Notes: generated by a model not told the origin, from the letters alone. A DNA stretch of 64,000 nucleotides from Streptomyces sp. HUAS CB01 (GCF_030406905.1 NZ_CP129137.1:6169501-6233500); one strand, 5' to 3'. Positions 16,334-25,635 are shown, counted from the stretch's first letter. A program made the numbers and translations.

Positions 16334-17431
16334 ATGCACAACATCCTGGTCGTCGACGACGATCCGACCGTCGCCGAAGTGGTCACCGGCTATCTGGAAC
16401 GCGCCGGGTACACGGTGGCCCGCGCCGCGGACGGGCCCGGAGCGCTGGAGGCCGCAGGGGAGCGCTGGCCGGACCTCGTGGTCCTCGATCTGATGCTGCC
16501 GGGCATGGACGGCCTCGAGGTCTGCCGCAGGCTCCGCGGCCGGGGCCCGGTTCCGGTCATCATGCTGACCGCGCGCGGGGACGAGGACGATCGGATCCTC
16601 GGCCTGGAGACCGGCGCGGACGACTACGTCACCAAACCGTTCAGCCCGCGCGAACTGGTGCTGCGGGTCGAGTGCGTGCTGCGCCGCGGCCGGTCGGCCG
16701 GCGACGCTGCCCCGGGCGGGCCCGTGCTCAGCTGCGCCGGGATCACCGTGGACCCGGCGGCGCGCCGGGTCACCAAGGACGGCGCGGAAATCGGGCTCAC
16801 GCTGCGGGAGTTCGACCTGCTCCTCCACCTCATGCGCCACCGCGGACTCGCCATCGGGCGCGAGCGGCTGATGCAGGAGGTGTGGGGCTGGGACTTCGGC
16901 GATCTGTCGACGGTCACCGTGCATGTGCGACGCCTGCGCGGCAAGATCGAGGACGATCCGGCACGGCCGCGTCTGATCCATACGGTCTGGGGCGTCGGCT
17001 ACCGGTTCGACGCGCCCGCGGAGCCGGAGCGGCGGCCGGTGCCGACGCTCGGGGACGCGACGGACGCGCCGGACGCGCCGGACGCTACGGTGGACCCGGA
17101 GGGACCGGAGGGACCGGAGGGACCGGCACCCGGGGACGGCGGTGCCCGGCCCCCGCGTCCGTACGACCGGACCGCGGCCCCGGAGCCGGACGACCGGACC
17201 GCGGCCCCGGAGCCGAACGACCGGACATCCGCCGAGCGGACGGACGGACGGCCGGCCGGCGGGCAGGTCGGCTCGGCGCCGGACGGGCAGGCCGGTCCGG
17301 GGCTCGGCCGGCAGGTCGGCGGTCCGGGGCTCGGCGGCGGTTCTGGTCCGCGGTTTGGCGGGCTTGACGCTCCGGGGCTCGGCGGCGGGGATGCCGCCGA
17401 CGGGGGAGCTGCCCCGTCGGACGGGGCGTGA
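16334..17431 (+). CDS. OmpR-family response regulator with long disordered C-terminal tail
   Basis: Receiver domain: acidic pocket Asp8/Asp9, phospho-acceptor Asp52 (VLDLMLPGMDG), Thr79 and Lys101. Winged-helix domain: about residues 130-226, ending LIHTVWGVGYRFDAP. The family normally ends near residue 230; this protein runs on to 365 with Gly/Pro/Asp/Arg-rich sequence including repeats of DRTAAPEP and GLGG. The GTGA overlap couples it to the histidine kinase gene, so the extension is not a missed stop. Regulatory target unknown. Confidence 0.93.
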   Translation: MHNILVVDDDPTVAEVVTGYLERAGYTVARAADGPGALEAAGERWPDLVVLDLMLPGMDGLEVCRRLRGRGPVPVIMLTARGDEDDRILGLETGADDYVTKPFSPRELVLRVECVLRRGRSAGDAAPGGPVLSCAGITVDPAARRVTKDGAEIGLTLREFDLLLHLMRHRGLAIGRERLMQEVWGWDFGDLSTVTVHVRRLRGKIEDDPARPRLIHTVWGVGYRFDAPAEPERRPVPTLGDATDAPDAPDATVDPEGPEGPEGPAPGDGGARPPRPYDRTAAPEPDDRTAAPEPNDRTSAERTDGRPAGGQVGSAPDGQAGPGLGRQVGGPGLGGGSGPRFGGLDAPGLGGGDAADGGAAPSDGA

Positions 17432-18540
17432 GTGCCGTGCGCGACGTCCTCCTCATCGCCCTCTTCGCGTTCCTCGGCGCTGCCGCGGCCGGCCTCGCCG
17501 GTGCCGTGGTGCTGCGGATGCTGCGCCGGCGGTCCCTCACCGTGTCGCTGACGGTGGTCGCCGGCGTGACCGTCGTGGCGATGCTCGCCGGGACCCTGGC
17601 GGTCGCCCGTGCCATGTTCCTGTCCGCGCACGATCTGACCGTCGTCACCACGGTCGTCGCGATGGCCGCGGTCGTCTCGCTCGCCACGGCCCTGCTGCTC
17701 GGCCGGTGGGTCGTCGCCCGCAGCCGCGAACTCGCCCTCGCCGCCCGTACGTTCGGCGAGGACGGCAGCTTCGCCCCGCCCGGGGGCGAGGCCACGGCCG
17801 AACTCGCCGAGCTGGGGCGGGAACTCGCGGCGACCAGCGCCAGGCTCACCGAGTCCCGCGAGCGGGAACGGGCGCTGGAGGCATCCCGGCGTGAACTCGT
17901 CGCCTGGATCTCGCACGACCTGCGCACCCCGCTCGCCGGGCTGCGCGCCATGTCGGAGGCGCTGGAGGACGGCGTCGTCGCCGACCCGCAGCGGTACTTC
18001 CGTCAGATCCGCGCCGAGGTCGAGCGGATGAACGGGATGGTCGGCGACCTGTTCGAGTTGTCCCGCATCCACGCCGGCGCGCTCGCGCTCACACCGACCC
18101 GTATGTCCGCGCGCGACCTGGTCGGCGAGGCGCTGGCGGGTGCCGGCCCGCTGGCCCGGGAGCACGGGGTACGGCTCGTGGGGGGCCGGGTCGAGCAGGT
18201 GCCGATCGAGGTCGACGCGGAGGAGATGACGCGGGTCCTGGCCAACCTGCTGGTCAACGCGATTCGCCGGACACCGGCCGACGGGACGGTCGCGGTCGGC
18301 GCCGAACGCCGTGAGGACGCCGTCGTGCTGTCCGTGACCGACGGCTGCGGCGGCATCCCGGAGGAGGACCTGCCCCGGGTGTTCGACACCGGCTGGCGCG
18401 GCAGCGAGGCCCGTACCCCTCCGGCGGGGGCGGGCCTCGGCCTCGCGATCGTGCGGGGCATCGTCGAGGCGCACGACGGCCGCGCCGGAGTGCACAACGT
18501 GTCGGGCGGCTGCCGCTTCGAGGTGACCCTGCCGGCCGCT

Positions 18541-18546
<6 letters not shown>
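17428..18546 (+). CDS. Sensor histidine kinase
   Basis: This is the 372-residue partner of the preceding regulator, with the start GTG overlapping its stop (GTGA). Hydrophobic segments lie at about residues 6-30, 39-61 and 70-96, then a HAMP-like linker, the phospho-acceptor His163 in SHDLRTPLAG, and an ATPase domain with NLLVNAIRRTP (N box), DGCGGIP (G1) and GAGLGLAIV (G2). There is almost no extracytoplasmic loop, so the signal is probably sensed within or at the membrane. The stop codon lies inside the first unit of an 18-bp tandem repeat. Confidence 0.93.
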
Positions 18547-18895
<349 letters not shown>

Positions 18896-18908
18896 GCCCG
18901 GCCTCGCG

Positions 18909-20075
18909 TCACAGCGCCCCGTACACCGCCTCGACCAGCGCCATCTTGCGCGGGTCGTCGGCGATGCGTGAGCCCATGCGGTTCATGACGTACCCCATGG
19001 ACAACTCCGCCTCCGGGTCGGCGAGTCCGCAGGAGCCGCCGAAGCCGTCGTGGCCGGCAGCCCGCGGGTTGGGGCCGTACGACCCGTTGGGGCCGCTCAG
19101 CCACAGCCCGAGCGCGACCTCCGTGTCATGGGCGAAGCCCGCTCCGAGGACGAGGTCCCGGCAGGGCCCCTGGCCTTCGCGCACCCGCTCGGCGGCGCCC
19201 GCCGACAGCACCCTCCGCCCGCCGAGCAGACCGCCCGAAGCGACGATCCCGTACAGTTCGGCGACCGCGCGGGCCGTGCCGTGGCCGTTGGCGGCCGGGA
19301 TCTCGGCGGCCCTCCAGCGCGGGCTGTTCGCCTCCCTCGCGCCCACGGCGGGGTTGGCCAGGGCAGCCAGGGCCACGGGTTCCAACTGTGCGAAGACCGC
19401 GGCCTGTTCACTGTCCGACGCGGCGGGCGCGTGAACCAGCTCGGCGGCACGGTGGTACTCCTTCTCCGGCAGTCCCACGGCGAAGTCGACGCCGTGCGGC
19501 CCCGTCACCTCCTCCTGCAGGAACGCGCCCGGCAGCAGACCCGTGATGCGCCGCACCACCTCGCCGACGAGGAAGCCGTACGTCATCGCGTGGTAGCCGG
19601 ACCGGGTTCCGGGCTCCCACCAGGGCTCGGACGCGGCCAGCCGCGCCACGGTCAGCTCCCAGTCGCAGAGTTCGGCGAACGTGTGGGGCTCCCGCAGCCC
19701 GGCCAGTCCGGAGCGGTGCGACAGCAGGTGGCGGACGAGGACGGACTCCTTGCCGGCGGCGGCGAACTCCGGCCAGTACGAGGCCACCGGCGCGTCCAGG
19801 TCGAGGAGCCCCCGGTCGGCGAGGAGGTGCGCGCAGAGGGCGACGGGGCCCTTCGTCGTCGACCAGACGTTGACCACGGTGTCCCGCTCCCACGGCCGGG
19901 TGCGCGCCTGGTCCGCCCAGCCGCCCCACAGGTCGACGACCGTCCGCCCGCCGGCCCGGACGGCGACGGCGGCACCCAGTTCGCCGCGTGCGCCGAAGTT
20001 CTCCTCGAAGGCGGTGCGCACAGCGGCGAACCGCGTGTCGCAGTGCCCCTCGATGCGTGCCCCGGTGTCGGTCAT
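18909..20075 (-). CDS. Serine hydrolase, class C beta-lactamase/EstB fold
   Basis: This 388-residue protein has the SxxK nucleophile motif STTK (Ser72-Lys75). A tyrosine motif occurs in SGYHAMTYG (the family's usual YxN is not obvious, as in EstB-type esterases), and HDGFGGS sits near the C-terminus. No signal peptide is visible, so it is probably cytoplasmic, which favours an esterase or amidase over a secreted beta-lactamase. AGGGAGG precedes the ATG. Divergent from the next small gene. Confidence 0.92.
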   Translation of the reverse strand: MTDTGARIEGHCDTRFAAVRTAFEENFGARGELGAAVAVRAGGRTVVDLWGGWADQARTRPWERDTVVNVWSTTKGPVALCAHLLADRGLLDLDAPVASYWPEFAAAGKESVLVRHLLSHRSGLAGLREPHTFAELCDWELTVARLAASEPWWEPGTRSGYHAMTYGFLVGEVVRRITGLLPGAFLQEEVTGPHGVDFAVGLPEKEYHRAAELVHAPAASDSEQAAVFAQLEPVALAALANPAVGAREANSPRWRAAEIPAANGHGTARAVAELYGIVASGGLLGGRRVLSAGAAERVREGQGPCRDLVLGAGFAHDTEVALGLWLSGPNGSYGPNPRAAGHDGFGGSCGLADPEAELSMGYVMNRMGSRIADDPRKMALVEAVYGAL

Positions 20076-20168
20076 GGCCGCCCCTCCCTGGTCCGTCGTC
20101 CGTCGTCCGTCCTGCGCCGCCGTACGCCGCCGTACGGCGTCCTGCGCCGGCCGGTGGCCAAGAACGTA

Positions 20169-20180
20169 CCGACTGGTCGG
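20169..20180. promoter_or_regulatory. CCGAC-TG-GTCGG dyad between divergent genes
   Basis: A short inverted repeat resembling TetR-family operators lies 94 bp upstream of the hydrolase start and 133 bp upstream of the small plus-strand gene. It is preceded by reiterated CGTCCGTCGTCC and CCGCCGTACG units. No TetR gene is in the window. Confidence 0.3.
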
Positions 20181-20312
20181 ACCGCCGGGAAGGCGGCGGG
20201 CGCCGCCGCCGTGACGGGAGCGTGCCGGGGAGGCGTTGTCAGTGCCGTACGGCAGGGTGGCGGGTGCACCGTCACATATGACGCGAGACGACCCGAGAGG
20301 AACGGCCGACCG

Positions 20313-20615
20313 ATGAGTGCCACCGCTGTGATGACGTCCCGTGAACGAGCGGCCGCCCAGGCGTACTTGCGGCTCCTCGGCGCCGTGCGCGCCGCGCTCG
20401 CCGAACCTCCCGGCGCCGACGCCCCGCCGCCTCCCGTCCTGCTCAGCGCCCCCATGGCGGAGGCGGACGAGGCGTTGGCCGCGGCGGGTCTTGCCGGCAA
20501 CGAGCAGGAGCTGTTCGGTCTGGTGGCGGGGCTGCACCGCACCGCGCCGTCCGGGCTCGCGGCGCACCGCGTCCCCCGGCCGGCGCGGGTCATGCCTCGT
20601 GGCGCAGGGGCGTGA
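20313..20615 (+). CDS. Hypothetical 100-residue protein
   Basis: This small protein starts MSATAVMTSRERAAAQAYLR, is predicted largely helical and Ala/Leu-rich, and has a Pro-rich mid-section. AGAGGAA lies 10 bases before the ATG and codon use is typical for the genome. The last 26 bp overlap the convergent cupin gene. I do not recognise the family. Confidence 0.65.
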   Translation: MSATAVMTSRERAAAQAYLRLLGAVRAALAEPPGADAPPPPVLLSAPMAEADEALAAAGLAGNEQELFGLVAGLHRTAPSGLAAHRVPRPARVMPRGAGA

Positions 20616-21150
20616 GCTGCTCGATGTCGTAGCGGGCCCGGAGCTCGGCGACGGCCTCGTGGTCCGGTGGGCCGCCCGCGTCGAGGATGCCGATCAGCTC
20701 CTCGAAGTACCGCTCGTGGTCGGGCGGAGGGGACGCCTGGAAGAACATCCGCGCGGGCTTCCCCGTGCGGTTGGCGAACGCGTGCGGACAGCCGGGCGGC
20801 ACGACGACCACCGTGCCGGGTCCCGCGCGCACCGGCCGCCTCCCGGTCGGGGACTCCCAGTCCCGCCAGTCGCCGCCCGTCCGAACCCGCGGCTCGAAGG
20901 CGAGCATCTCCAGCTCGCCCTCGAGCACGTAGAACAACTCCTCGCTGCGGGTGTGCACGTGCGCCCCGACGTCGAACCCCGGGGGGACGACCACCTCGAA
21001 GCTGGACGACACACGGGAATGCTCACCGGTGACCTTGAACGTCACCTCCTGGGCCGCCGCGCGCAGTGTGCGGCCGTGGCCGCCGGGCACGAGCAGCCCC
21101 TCGGCCGACGCGGTGTACGCGCCCCGCGGCGCCTGTACGTGGGACGTCAC
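20590..21150 (-). CDS. Cupin-domain monooxygenase-like protein of the pigment cluster
   Basis: This 186-residue single-cupin protein has motif 1 as GAHVHTRSEELFYVLEGELEM (His/His/Glu metal site) and motif 2 as PGCPHAFANRTGKPARM. Its order after rppA and a CYP158-type P450 matches streptomycete loci in which a cupin monooxygenase (MomA type) oxidises 1,3,6,8-tetrahydroxynaphthalene to flaviolin; that role is inferred from context. GTG start overlaps the P450 stop (GTGA). Confidence 0.88.
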   Translation of the reverse strand: MTSHVQAPRGAYTASAEGLLVPGGHGRTLRAAAQEVTFKVTGEHSRVSSSFEVVVPPGFDVGAHVHTRSEELFYVLEGELEMLAFEPRVRTGGDWRDWESPTGRRPVRAGPGTVVVVPPGCPHAFANRTGKPARMFFQASPPPDHERYFEELIGILDAGGPPDHEAVAELRARYDIEQLTPLRHEA

Positions 21151-22433
21151 CAGACCACCGGCAATCCCTCGGGCCCCCGGATCAACGCGCCCGGTCTCCA
21201 GCGCAGTTCCTCCGCCGGCACGGCGAGGCGCATCCCGGGGAAGCGGTCCACCAGGGCGGCGAACAGCAGCTCGGTCTCCAACCGTGCGAGCAGGGCGCCC
21301 ACGCAGTAGTGCGGCCCGTATCCGAACGCCACATGCGGGTTGGGGCTGCGGTCGAGCACGATTCCGTCCGGATCGGCGAAGACGTCCGGGTCCCGGTTGG
21401 CGGCGAGGTAGGAGACGTAGACGGCTTCGCCCCGGCGGATCACCTGGCCGCCGACGGTCACGTCCTCCGTGGCGATCCGGCACAGGCCGACCCCGTTGCG
21501 GTGCGGTATCCACCGGAGCAGCTCGTCGACGGCCGTGGTGCGCAGCCCCGGGTCCTCGTGCAGCCGGTCCCTCAGATCGGGCCGGGTCAGCAGGATGTAC
21601 GCCATGTTCCCGGTGTTGTTGGTGACCGCCTCGCCGCCGATCTGGATCAGCAGCGCCAGCCCGACGGCCTCCCCCTCGGTGACCTCCCCGTCGGCGACGG
21701 CCGCCGCCAGCAGTCCGATCACGTCCTCGCCGCCGGTGCCGCGCCGCTCGCCCAGCACCCCGGCGAAGTAGTCGCACATCGCGTTCCTGGCCCGCTCGCT
21801 GCGCTCGGCGCCCTCGGCCGAGGACAGGATGAGGGACGTCCACTCGTGCATGGCCGGCCGGTCCCCGGCGGGCACGCCCATCAGTTCGCAGACGACGGCC
21901 AGGGGGAACGGCGCGAGGACACCCGCGACGAGATCGGCGGGCGGTCCGTCGCGCAGGACCTCGTCGACGAGTTCGTCGAGGACGGCCTGCGCCCGCCCGC
22001 GCAGCCGCTCCACACCACCGCTGGTGAACGCGGGGGCCACGGCACGGCGCAGGCGGGTGTGGTCGGGCGGGTCCTCGAAGCCGACCGCCCCGGCCACCGG
22101 GATGAAGTGCGGTGCCAGCCTGGTGACATCGCTGCCGACGACCGCCCTGCGGCTGAAGCGCGGATCGTTCGTCACCGCCCGCACGTCCTCGTGGCGCGTC
22201 ACCAGCCAGGCCCAGCCCTCGCCGTTGGGGAGCCGGATCCGGGCCAGGGGTCCCTCCCGCATCAGCGCCGCGAGGTCCGGGTCGAACTCCACGCCGGCCA
22301 GGTCCCTTACCGGCCAGAAGCGGACCGGGGGGAGCGGGACCGCCGCACTCGCACTCGCACTCGCACTCGTACACGCACGCGTTCGCGCATGTGTCTGCGT
22401 GGTCGCCGCCGGCGTGGAGATGTCGTCCCGCAC
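21147..22433 (-). CDS. Cytochrome P450, CYP158A2-like (flaviolin coupling)
   Basis: This 428-residue soluble P450 has the ExxR motif (Glu304, Arg307) and heme Cys377 in FGYGPHYCVG. The I-helix reads GGEAVTNN, lacking the usual acid-Thr pair, a feature of CYP158A2 of S. coelicolor, which couples flaviolin into biflaviolin and triflaviolin. Long identical blocks (LPNGEGWAWLVTRH, DELLRWIPHRN) support the assignment. The N-terminus carries an (Ala-Ser)n stretch from a 4-copy GCACTC hexamer (22345-22368). The GTG lies 2 bp after the rppA stop. Confidence 0.93.
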   Translation of the reverse strand: MRDDISTPAATTQTHARTRACTSASASASAAVPLPPVRFWPVRDLAGVEFDPDLAALMREGPLARIRLPNGEGWAWLVTRHEDVRAVTNDPRFSRRAVVGSDVTRLAPHFIPVAGAVGFEDPPDHTRLRRAVAPAFTSGGVERLRGRAQAVLDELVDEVLRDGPPADLVAGVLAPFPLAVVCELMGVPAGDRPAMHEWTSLILSSAEGAERSERARNAMCDYFAGVLGERRGTGGEDVIGLLAAAVADGEVTEGEAVGLALLIQIGGEAVTNNTGNMAYILLTRPDLRDRLHEDPGLRTTAVDELLRWIPHRNGVGLCRIATEDVTVGGQVIRRGEAVYVSYLAANRDPDVFADPDGIVLDRSPNPHVAFGYGPHYCVGALLARLETELLFAALVDRFPGMRLAVPAEELRWRPGALIRGPEGLPVVW

Positions 22434-22435
22434 GG

Positions 22436-23512
22436 TCAGCACCTCCCCGCGGCGGCCGGCACCTCGGCCTCGGTCCAGCGCCCCAGGCTCATCTCGGCGG
22501 TGATGCCGGGGCCGAAGCCGGCGAGGATGCCGCGCGCGGCGTGCCGGGTCGAGCCCTCGTCGAACAGCCTGCGCAGTGCGTCGAGGACGACGGCGCTGGC
22601 GATGTTCCCGTACTGGGTGAGCGTGGCCCGGCTGAACCGGAAGGCCTCGGGCGGCACTCCGAGGTACTTCCCCAGGTCGTCGAGGATGCGCGGACCGCCC
22701 GCGTGGACGATGTAGAAGTCCAGCGAGGCGGCGTCCCAGCCGTGTTCGGCCGCGAGCGCCCTCAGTGCCGGTGCCAGCGGTTCCATGGTGCCCGGAACCC
22801 GTCGGTCCAGCTTGAAGTGGAAGCCCGTGGAGCGGACGTCGTAGGCGATCCAGTCCTCGGTGTCGCGCACCAGATAGGAGCCGTTGCGTTCCAGGGACAC
22901 ACCGTGCCCGCCCCGGCCGCGGACCACCGCCGCGGCCAGGCCGTCGCCGAAGAGTCCGTTGGACAGCAGATTTCCCACGTCCAGATCCGTCGGCTGGTAG
23001 CACAGCGAGCAGAACTCGCAGGCCACGATGAGGGCGTTCGCCTCCGGGTACGCCGTGCAGAAGTCATGGGCCCGGTTGACCGCCGCGCCGCCGGCCGCGC
23101 AGCCGAGCTGCGCGATCGGCACCTGACGCGCGTCCGTGCGGAAACCCAGCGAATTGATCAGCCAGGCCGTGAGCGACGGCATCATGAAGCCGGTGCACGA
23201 CACGTAGATGATCACGTCGATGTCGACGGGCCTGAGCTCGGCGTCGGCCAGCGCCCGGTCGATCACCGCGGGCACCCGGGCCTTCGCCTCGGACTCGTAG
23301 AGGGCGTTGCGGTGTTCGAATCCGGGATGCTTCAGCGTCTCCTCGATCGGCTGCAGCAGGTGCCGCTTCTCCACTCCGGTGTTCCGGATCAGGCGAAGCG
23401 CCAGGTCCAGTTGTGGATGGTCCGCGTGAACGGTCCGCGCCAGGTCCAGGGTCTGCTCCATGGTGATCACGTGTTCGGGTACGGACACCGCCGGTCGGCA
23501 CAGAGTGGCCAT
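22436..23512 (-). CDS. rppA: 1,3,6,8-tetrahydroxynaphthalene synthase (type III polyketide synthase)
   Basis: RppA condenses five malonyl-CoA into THN. The 358-residue protein has the catalytic triad at exactly the numbering known for RppA: Cys138 (AQLGCAAGG), His270 (IVHAGG) and Asn303 (YGNIAS), plus Cys106 (YVSCTGF). THN is oxidised to flaviolin and polymerised to a melanin-like pigment by neighbouring enzymes. It heads a tight rppA-P450-cupin operon. The promoter must lie in the 293-bp divergent region, which holds a 60-bp tandem duplication. Confidence 0.96.
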   Translation of the reverse strand: MATLCRPAVSVPEHVITMEQTLDLARTVHADHPQLDLALRLIRNTGVEKRHLLQPIEETLKHPGFEHRNALYESEAKARVPAVIDRALADAELRPVDIDVIIYVSCTGFMMPSLTAWLINSLGFRTDARQVPIAQLGCAAGGAAVNRAHDFCTAYPEANALIVACEFCSLCYQPTDLDVGNLLSNGLFGDGLAAAVVRGRGGHGVSLERNGSYLVRDTEDWIAYDVRSTGFHFKLDRRVPGTMEPLAPALRALAAEHGWDAASLDFYIVHAGGPRILDDLGKYLGVPPEAFRFSRATLTQYGNIASAVVLDALRRLFDEGSTRHAARGILAGFGPGITAEMSLGRWTEAEVPAAAGRC

Positions 23513-23597
23513 GTTGGTGCGCCCTTCTCTCGCGTTCCCCTCCCAAAGGATCCGGGAGGTCACCCGTTCGCGCCCGCCGAGGAAAGCCCTTGTGTCT

Positions 23598-23717
23598 GGT
23601 CCGTCCGGGTGATCGCGGGCCGGTGCCGTCCCGATGGCGCGGCGACCAGGAAGGGGTGGTCCGTCCGGGTGATGGCGGGCCGGTGCCGTCCCGATGGCGC
23701 GGCGACCGGGAAGGGAT
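23598..23717. repeat. 60-bp perfect-period tandem duplication between rppA and the second P450
   Basis: Positions 23598-23657 and 23658-23717 match at all but about three bases. Each copy contains GGTCCGTCCGGGTGAT near its left end. The period is 20 codons, so an open frame passes through both copies into the P450. I consider the region regulatory rather than coding because a better start with a ribosome site lies at 23806. Confidence 0.9.
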
Positions 23718-23805
23718 GTGGAAGCCGTTGAACGCCGCCCGCTCCGCTCACCGGGAGTCACCGGGGGCCGCGGCGGCATCGGGCGTCGGACGTTGGGAGT
23801 CGAAC

Positions 23806-25053
23806 GTGAAGACGTCAGAACCCGGGACGCCGGCCGCGGCCGGCCCCGGTCCGCAGGGCGACGAGGACGTTCGCCACTGGAGCCTCGAGGACCTGAGTGC
23901 CCTGGACTTCGACCCGTTCCTGACCACGGTCCTCCGGGACGAGCCGGTGGTACGCATCCGGCTTCCGTACGGTGAGGGCACCGCCTGGCTCGTGACGCGC
24001 CACGAGGACGTCAGGTTCGTCACGTCGGACCCCCGGTTCAGTCGCCGGGCGCTCGCCGACCGGGACGTGACGAGCGCTTCACCGCACGCCATCGCCGCCA
24101 GGCACGCCTCCCTCAACTACACGGATCCGCCGCACCTCACGACCATGCGCCGGGTCGTCGCCCGCGCCTTCACCGGCAGCAGCATGGAGCGGCTGAGGCC
24201 CCTGGCCCAGCGGACCGCGGACGGACTGCTGGACGAGATGGAACGGCACGGGCCCCCGGCCGATCTGGTGGGTCACCTGCACGGGCCGTTCCCGCTGTCC
24301 GTCGTCGGCGACCTGCTCGGACTGCCGGAGGAGGACCGCGCCGGGATGATCTCCTGGACGGACGTGATCATGACGCCGGGCCCGGCACCGGCCCGAAGCC
24401 AGGAGGGCAGGAAGTCGGTCCGCGAGGTCGTCGAGGCGCTCCTCGCCCGCAGGCGGGCGGAGCCCGCGGACGACCTGGCCGGCGTCCTCGCCGCCGCCGC
24501 CTCCGAGGGGGAGATCAGCGACGACGAGGCCCTGTCGATGGCGACGGCGATCCTCGTGAGCGGGGCGCACGCGGTCCGCAACAACAGCGCAAACATGGTG
24601 TACGCGCTTCTCACCCGTCCGGAGCAGCTGGCCCGGCTGCGCGCCGAGCCCGCGCTGCTGCCCCGGGCGGTCGAGGAACTGCTGCGCTACATCCCGCACC
24701 GCAACGGGGTGGGCCTGCCGAGGATCGCCACCGAGGACGTGGAGGTCGGCGGCGTACGCATCCGGGCCGGGGAGGTGGTCCACTGCTCGTACCTGGCCGC
24801 GAACCGGGACCCCGAGGTCTTCCCCGACCCGCACACCCTGGACTTCGACCGCCCGGCCGCCGCGCATCTGTCCTTCGGGTTCGGCCCGCACCACTGCGTG
24901 GGCCCGATGCTGGCGCGGATGGAGTCCGAGGTGATGCTCGCGACGCTCCTGAGCCGCTTCCCGCGACTGGCCCTCGCGGTGCCTCCGGAGGAGATCGCCT
25001 GGCAGGAGGGCGCGCTGATCCGCGGGCCCAAGTCGCTCCCGGTGAGCTGGTGA
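23806..25053 (+). CDS. Second cytochrome P450 of the pigment cluster, CYP158-like
   Basis: This 415-residue P450 is clearly related to its divergent neighbour (VEELLRYIPHRNGVGLPRIATEDV; heme Cys364 in FGFGPHHCVG; ExxR at Glu291/Arg294). Its I-helix reads SGAHAVRNN, again without the standard Thr. The GTG at 23806 has GGGAG six bases upstream. An ATG at 23716 and a TTG at 23590 are in frame but read through repeat DNA. It may act on flaviolin with a different coupling outcome; this is inference. Confidence 0.92.
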   Translation: MKTSEPGTPAAAGPGPQGDEDVRHWSLEDLSALDFDPFLTTVLRDEPVVRIRLPYGEGTAWLVTRHEDVRFVTSDPRFSRRALADRDVTSASPHAIAARHASLNYTDPPHLTTMRRVVARAFTGSSMERLRPLAQRTADGLLDEMERHGPPADLVGHLHGPFPLSVVGDLLGLPEEDRAGMISWTDVIMTPGPAPARSQEGRKSVREVVEALLARRRAEPADDLAGVLAAAASEGEISDDEALSMATAILVSGAHAVRNNSANMVYALLTRPEQLARLRAEPALLPRAVEELLRYIPHRNGVGLPRIATEDVEVGGVRIRAGEVVHCSYLAANRDPEVFPDPHTLDFDRPAAAHLSFGFGPHHCVGPMLARMESEVMLATLLSRFPRLALAVPPEEIAWQEGALIRGPKSLPVSW

Positions 25054-25060
25054 GGTCGTC

Positions 25061-25309
25061 ATGGACGTCGATCTGCGCATCGTGCACGGCGCTCCGGACG
25101 CCGAGGAACTGGCCGCCGTCATGGCCGTGCTGACGGTCGTCGCCCACCGGCGCTCGACCGCCCGCCCCGGCGCGGGCGGCGGCACACCGGACGGCGGATC
25201 GCGGCGGCGCGCCCACTGGGACCGCGCCTGGGGAGGCGGCTTCCAGCCCTGCGGCTCGTGGCGGGAACGGGACCGGACGGTGACGGCGTTCGACCCGGGC
25301 AGTCGCTGA
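25061..25309 (+). CDS. Acyl-CoA carboxylase epsilon-subunit-like small protein
   Basis: This 82-residue protein starts 7 bp after the P450 stop. DLRIVHGAPDAEELAAVMAVL matches the conserved start of AccE/PccE epsilon subunits, which tether the alpha and beta subunits of actinobacterial acyl-CoA carboxylases. The C-terminal HWDRAWGGGFQPCGSWRE fits the family's tryptophan-containing end. No alpha or beta subunit lies nearby. Co-expression with a THN cluster suggests a role in malonyl-CoA supply, which is an inference. Confidence 0.72.
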   Translation: MDVDLRIVHGAPDAEELAAVMAVLTVVAHRRSTARPGAGGGTPDGGSRRRAHWDRAWGGGFQPCGSWRERDRTVTAFDPGSR

Positions 25310-25428
25310 CCGGGCAGCCGCCGGCCCGGGCCGGTCGGCGCCCTCGGGCAGCCGCGCGCCCACGCGACGACCGTTCGGAGATCGCCGCGCATGAACGCGC
25401 ACACCCCGGGTATCCGAAGTCCGCGAAT

Positions 25429-25508
25429 GCCCCCCACGAAGGGGGCGGCACCCCCCATGCCGCCCCGCGAACGGCCCCGCCCGCCGCCCCCCTCCGGCAG
25501 GCGGGGCC
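25429..25508. terminator. Hairpins between convergent genes
   Basis: The 326-bp gap between the epsilon-like gene and the NAD-kinase-like gene holds two stem-loops: GCCCCC-CACGAA-GGGGGC (25429-25446), and GGCCCCGCC (25473-25481) pairing with GGCGGGGCC (25500-25508). No T-run follows, as is common in this GC range. No gene is supported in the gap. Confidence 0.4.
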
Positions 25509-25635
25509 GACGCATCCCGGGGAGAACCGACCCGGGACGGCGGCGTCGGGAGCGCGGCGTCGTGACGGCGGGCTCGGCACCGAGCGCTCGGGACAGTGCC
25601 CTCCGACGGTGGCCGGACGCGTCCCTCGGATGCCG

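Noticed and set aside
23590..23805. N-terminal extension of the second P450 from TTG 23590 or ATG 23716
   Set aside because: It translates duplicated DNA into unrelated sequence, and GTG 23806 has a well-spaced ribosome site and gives a normal P450 length.
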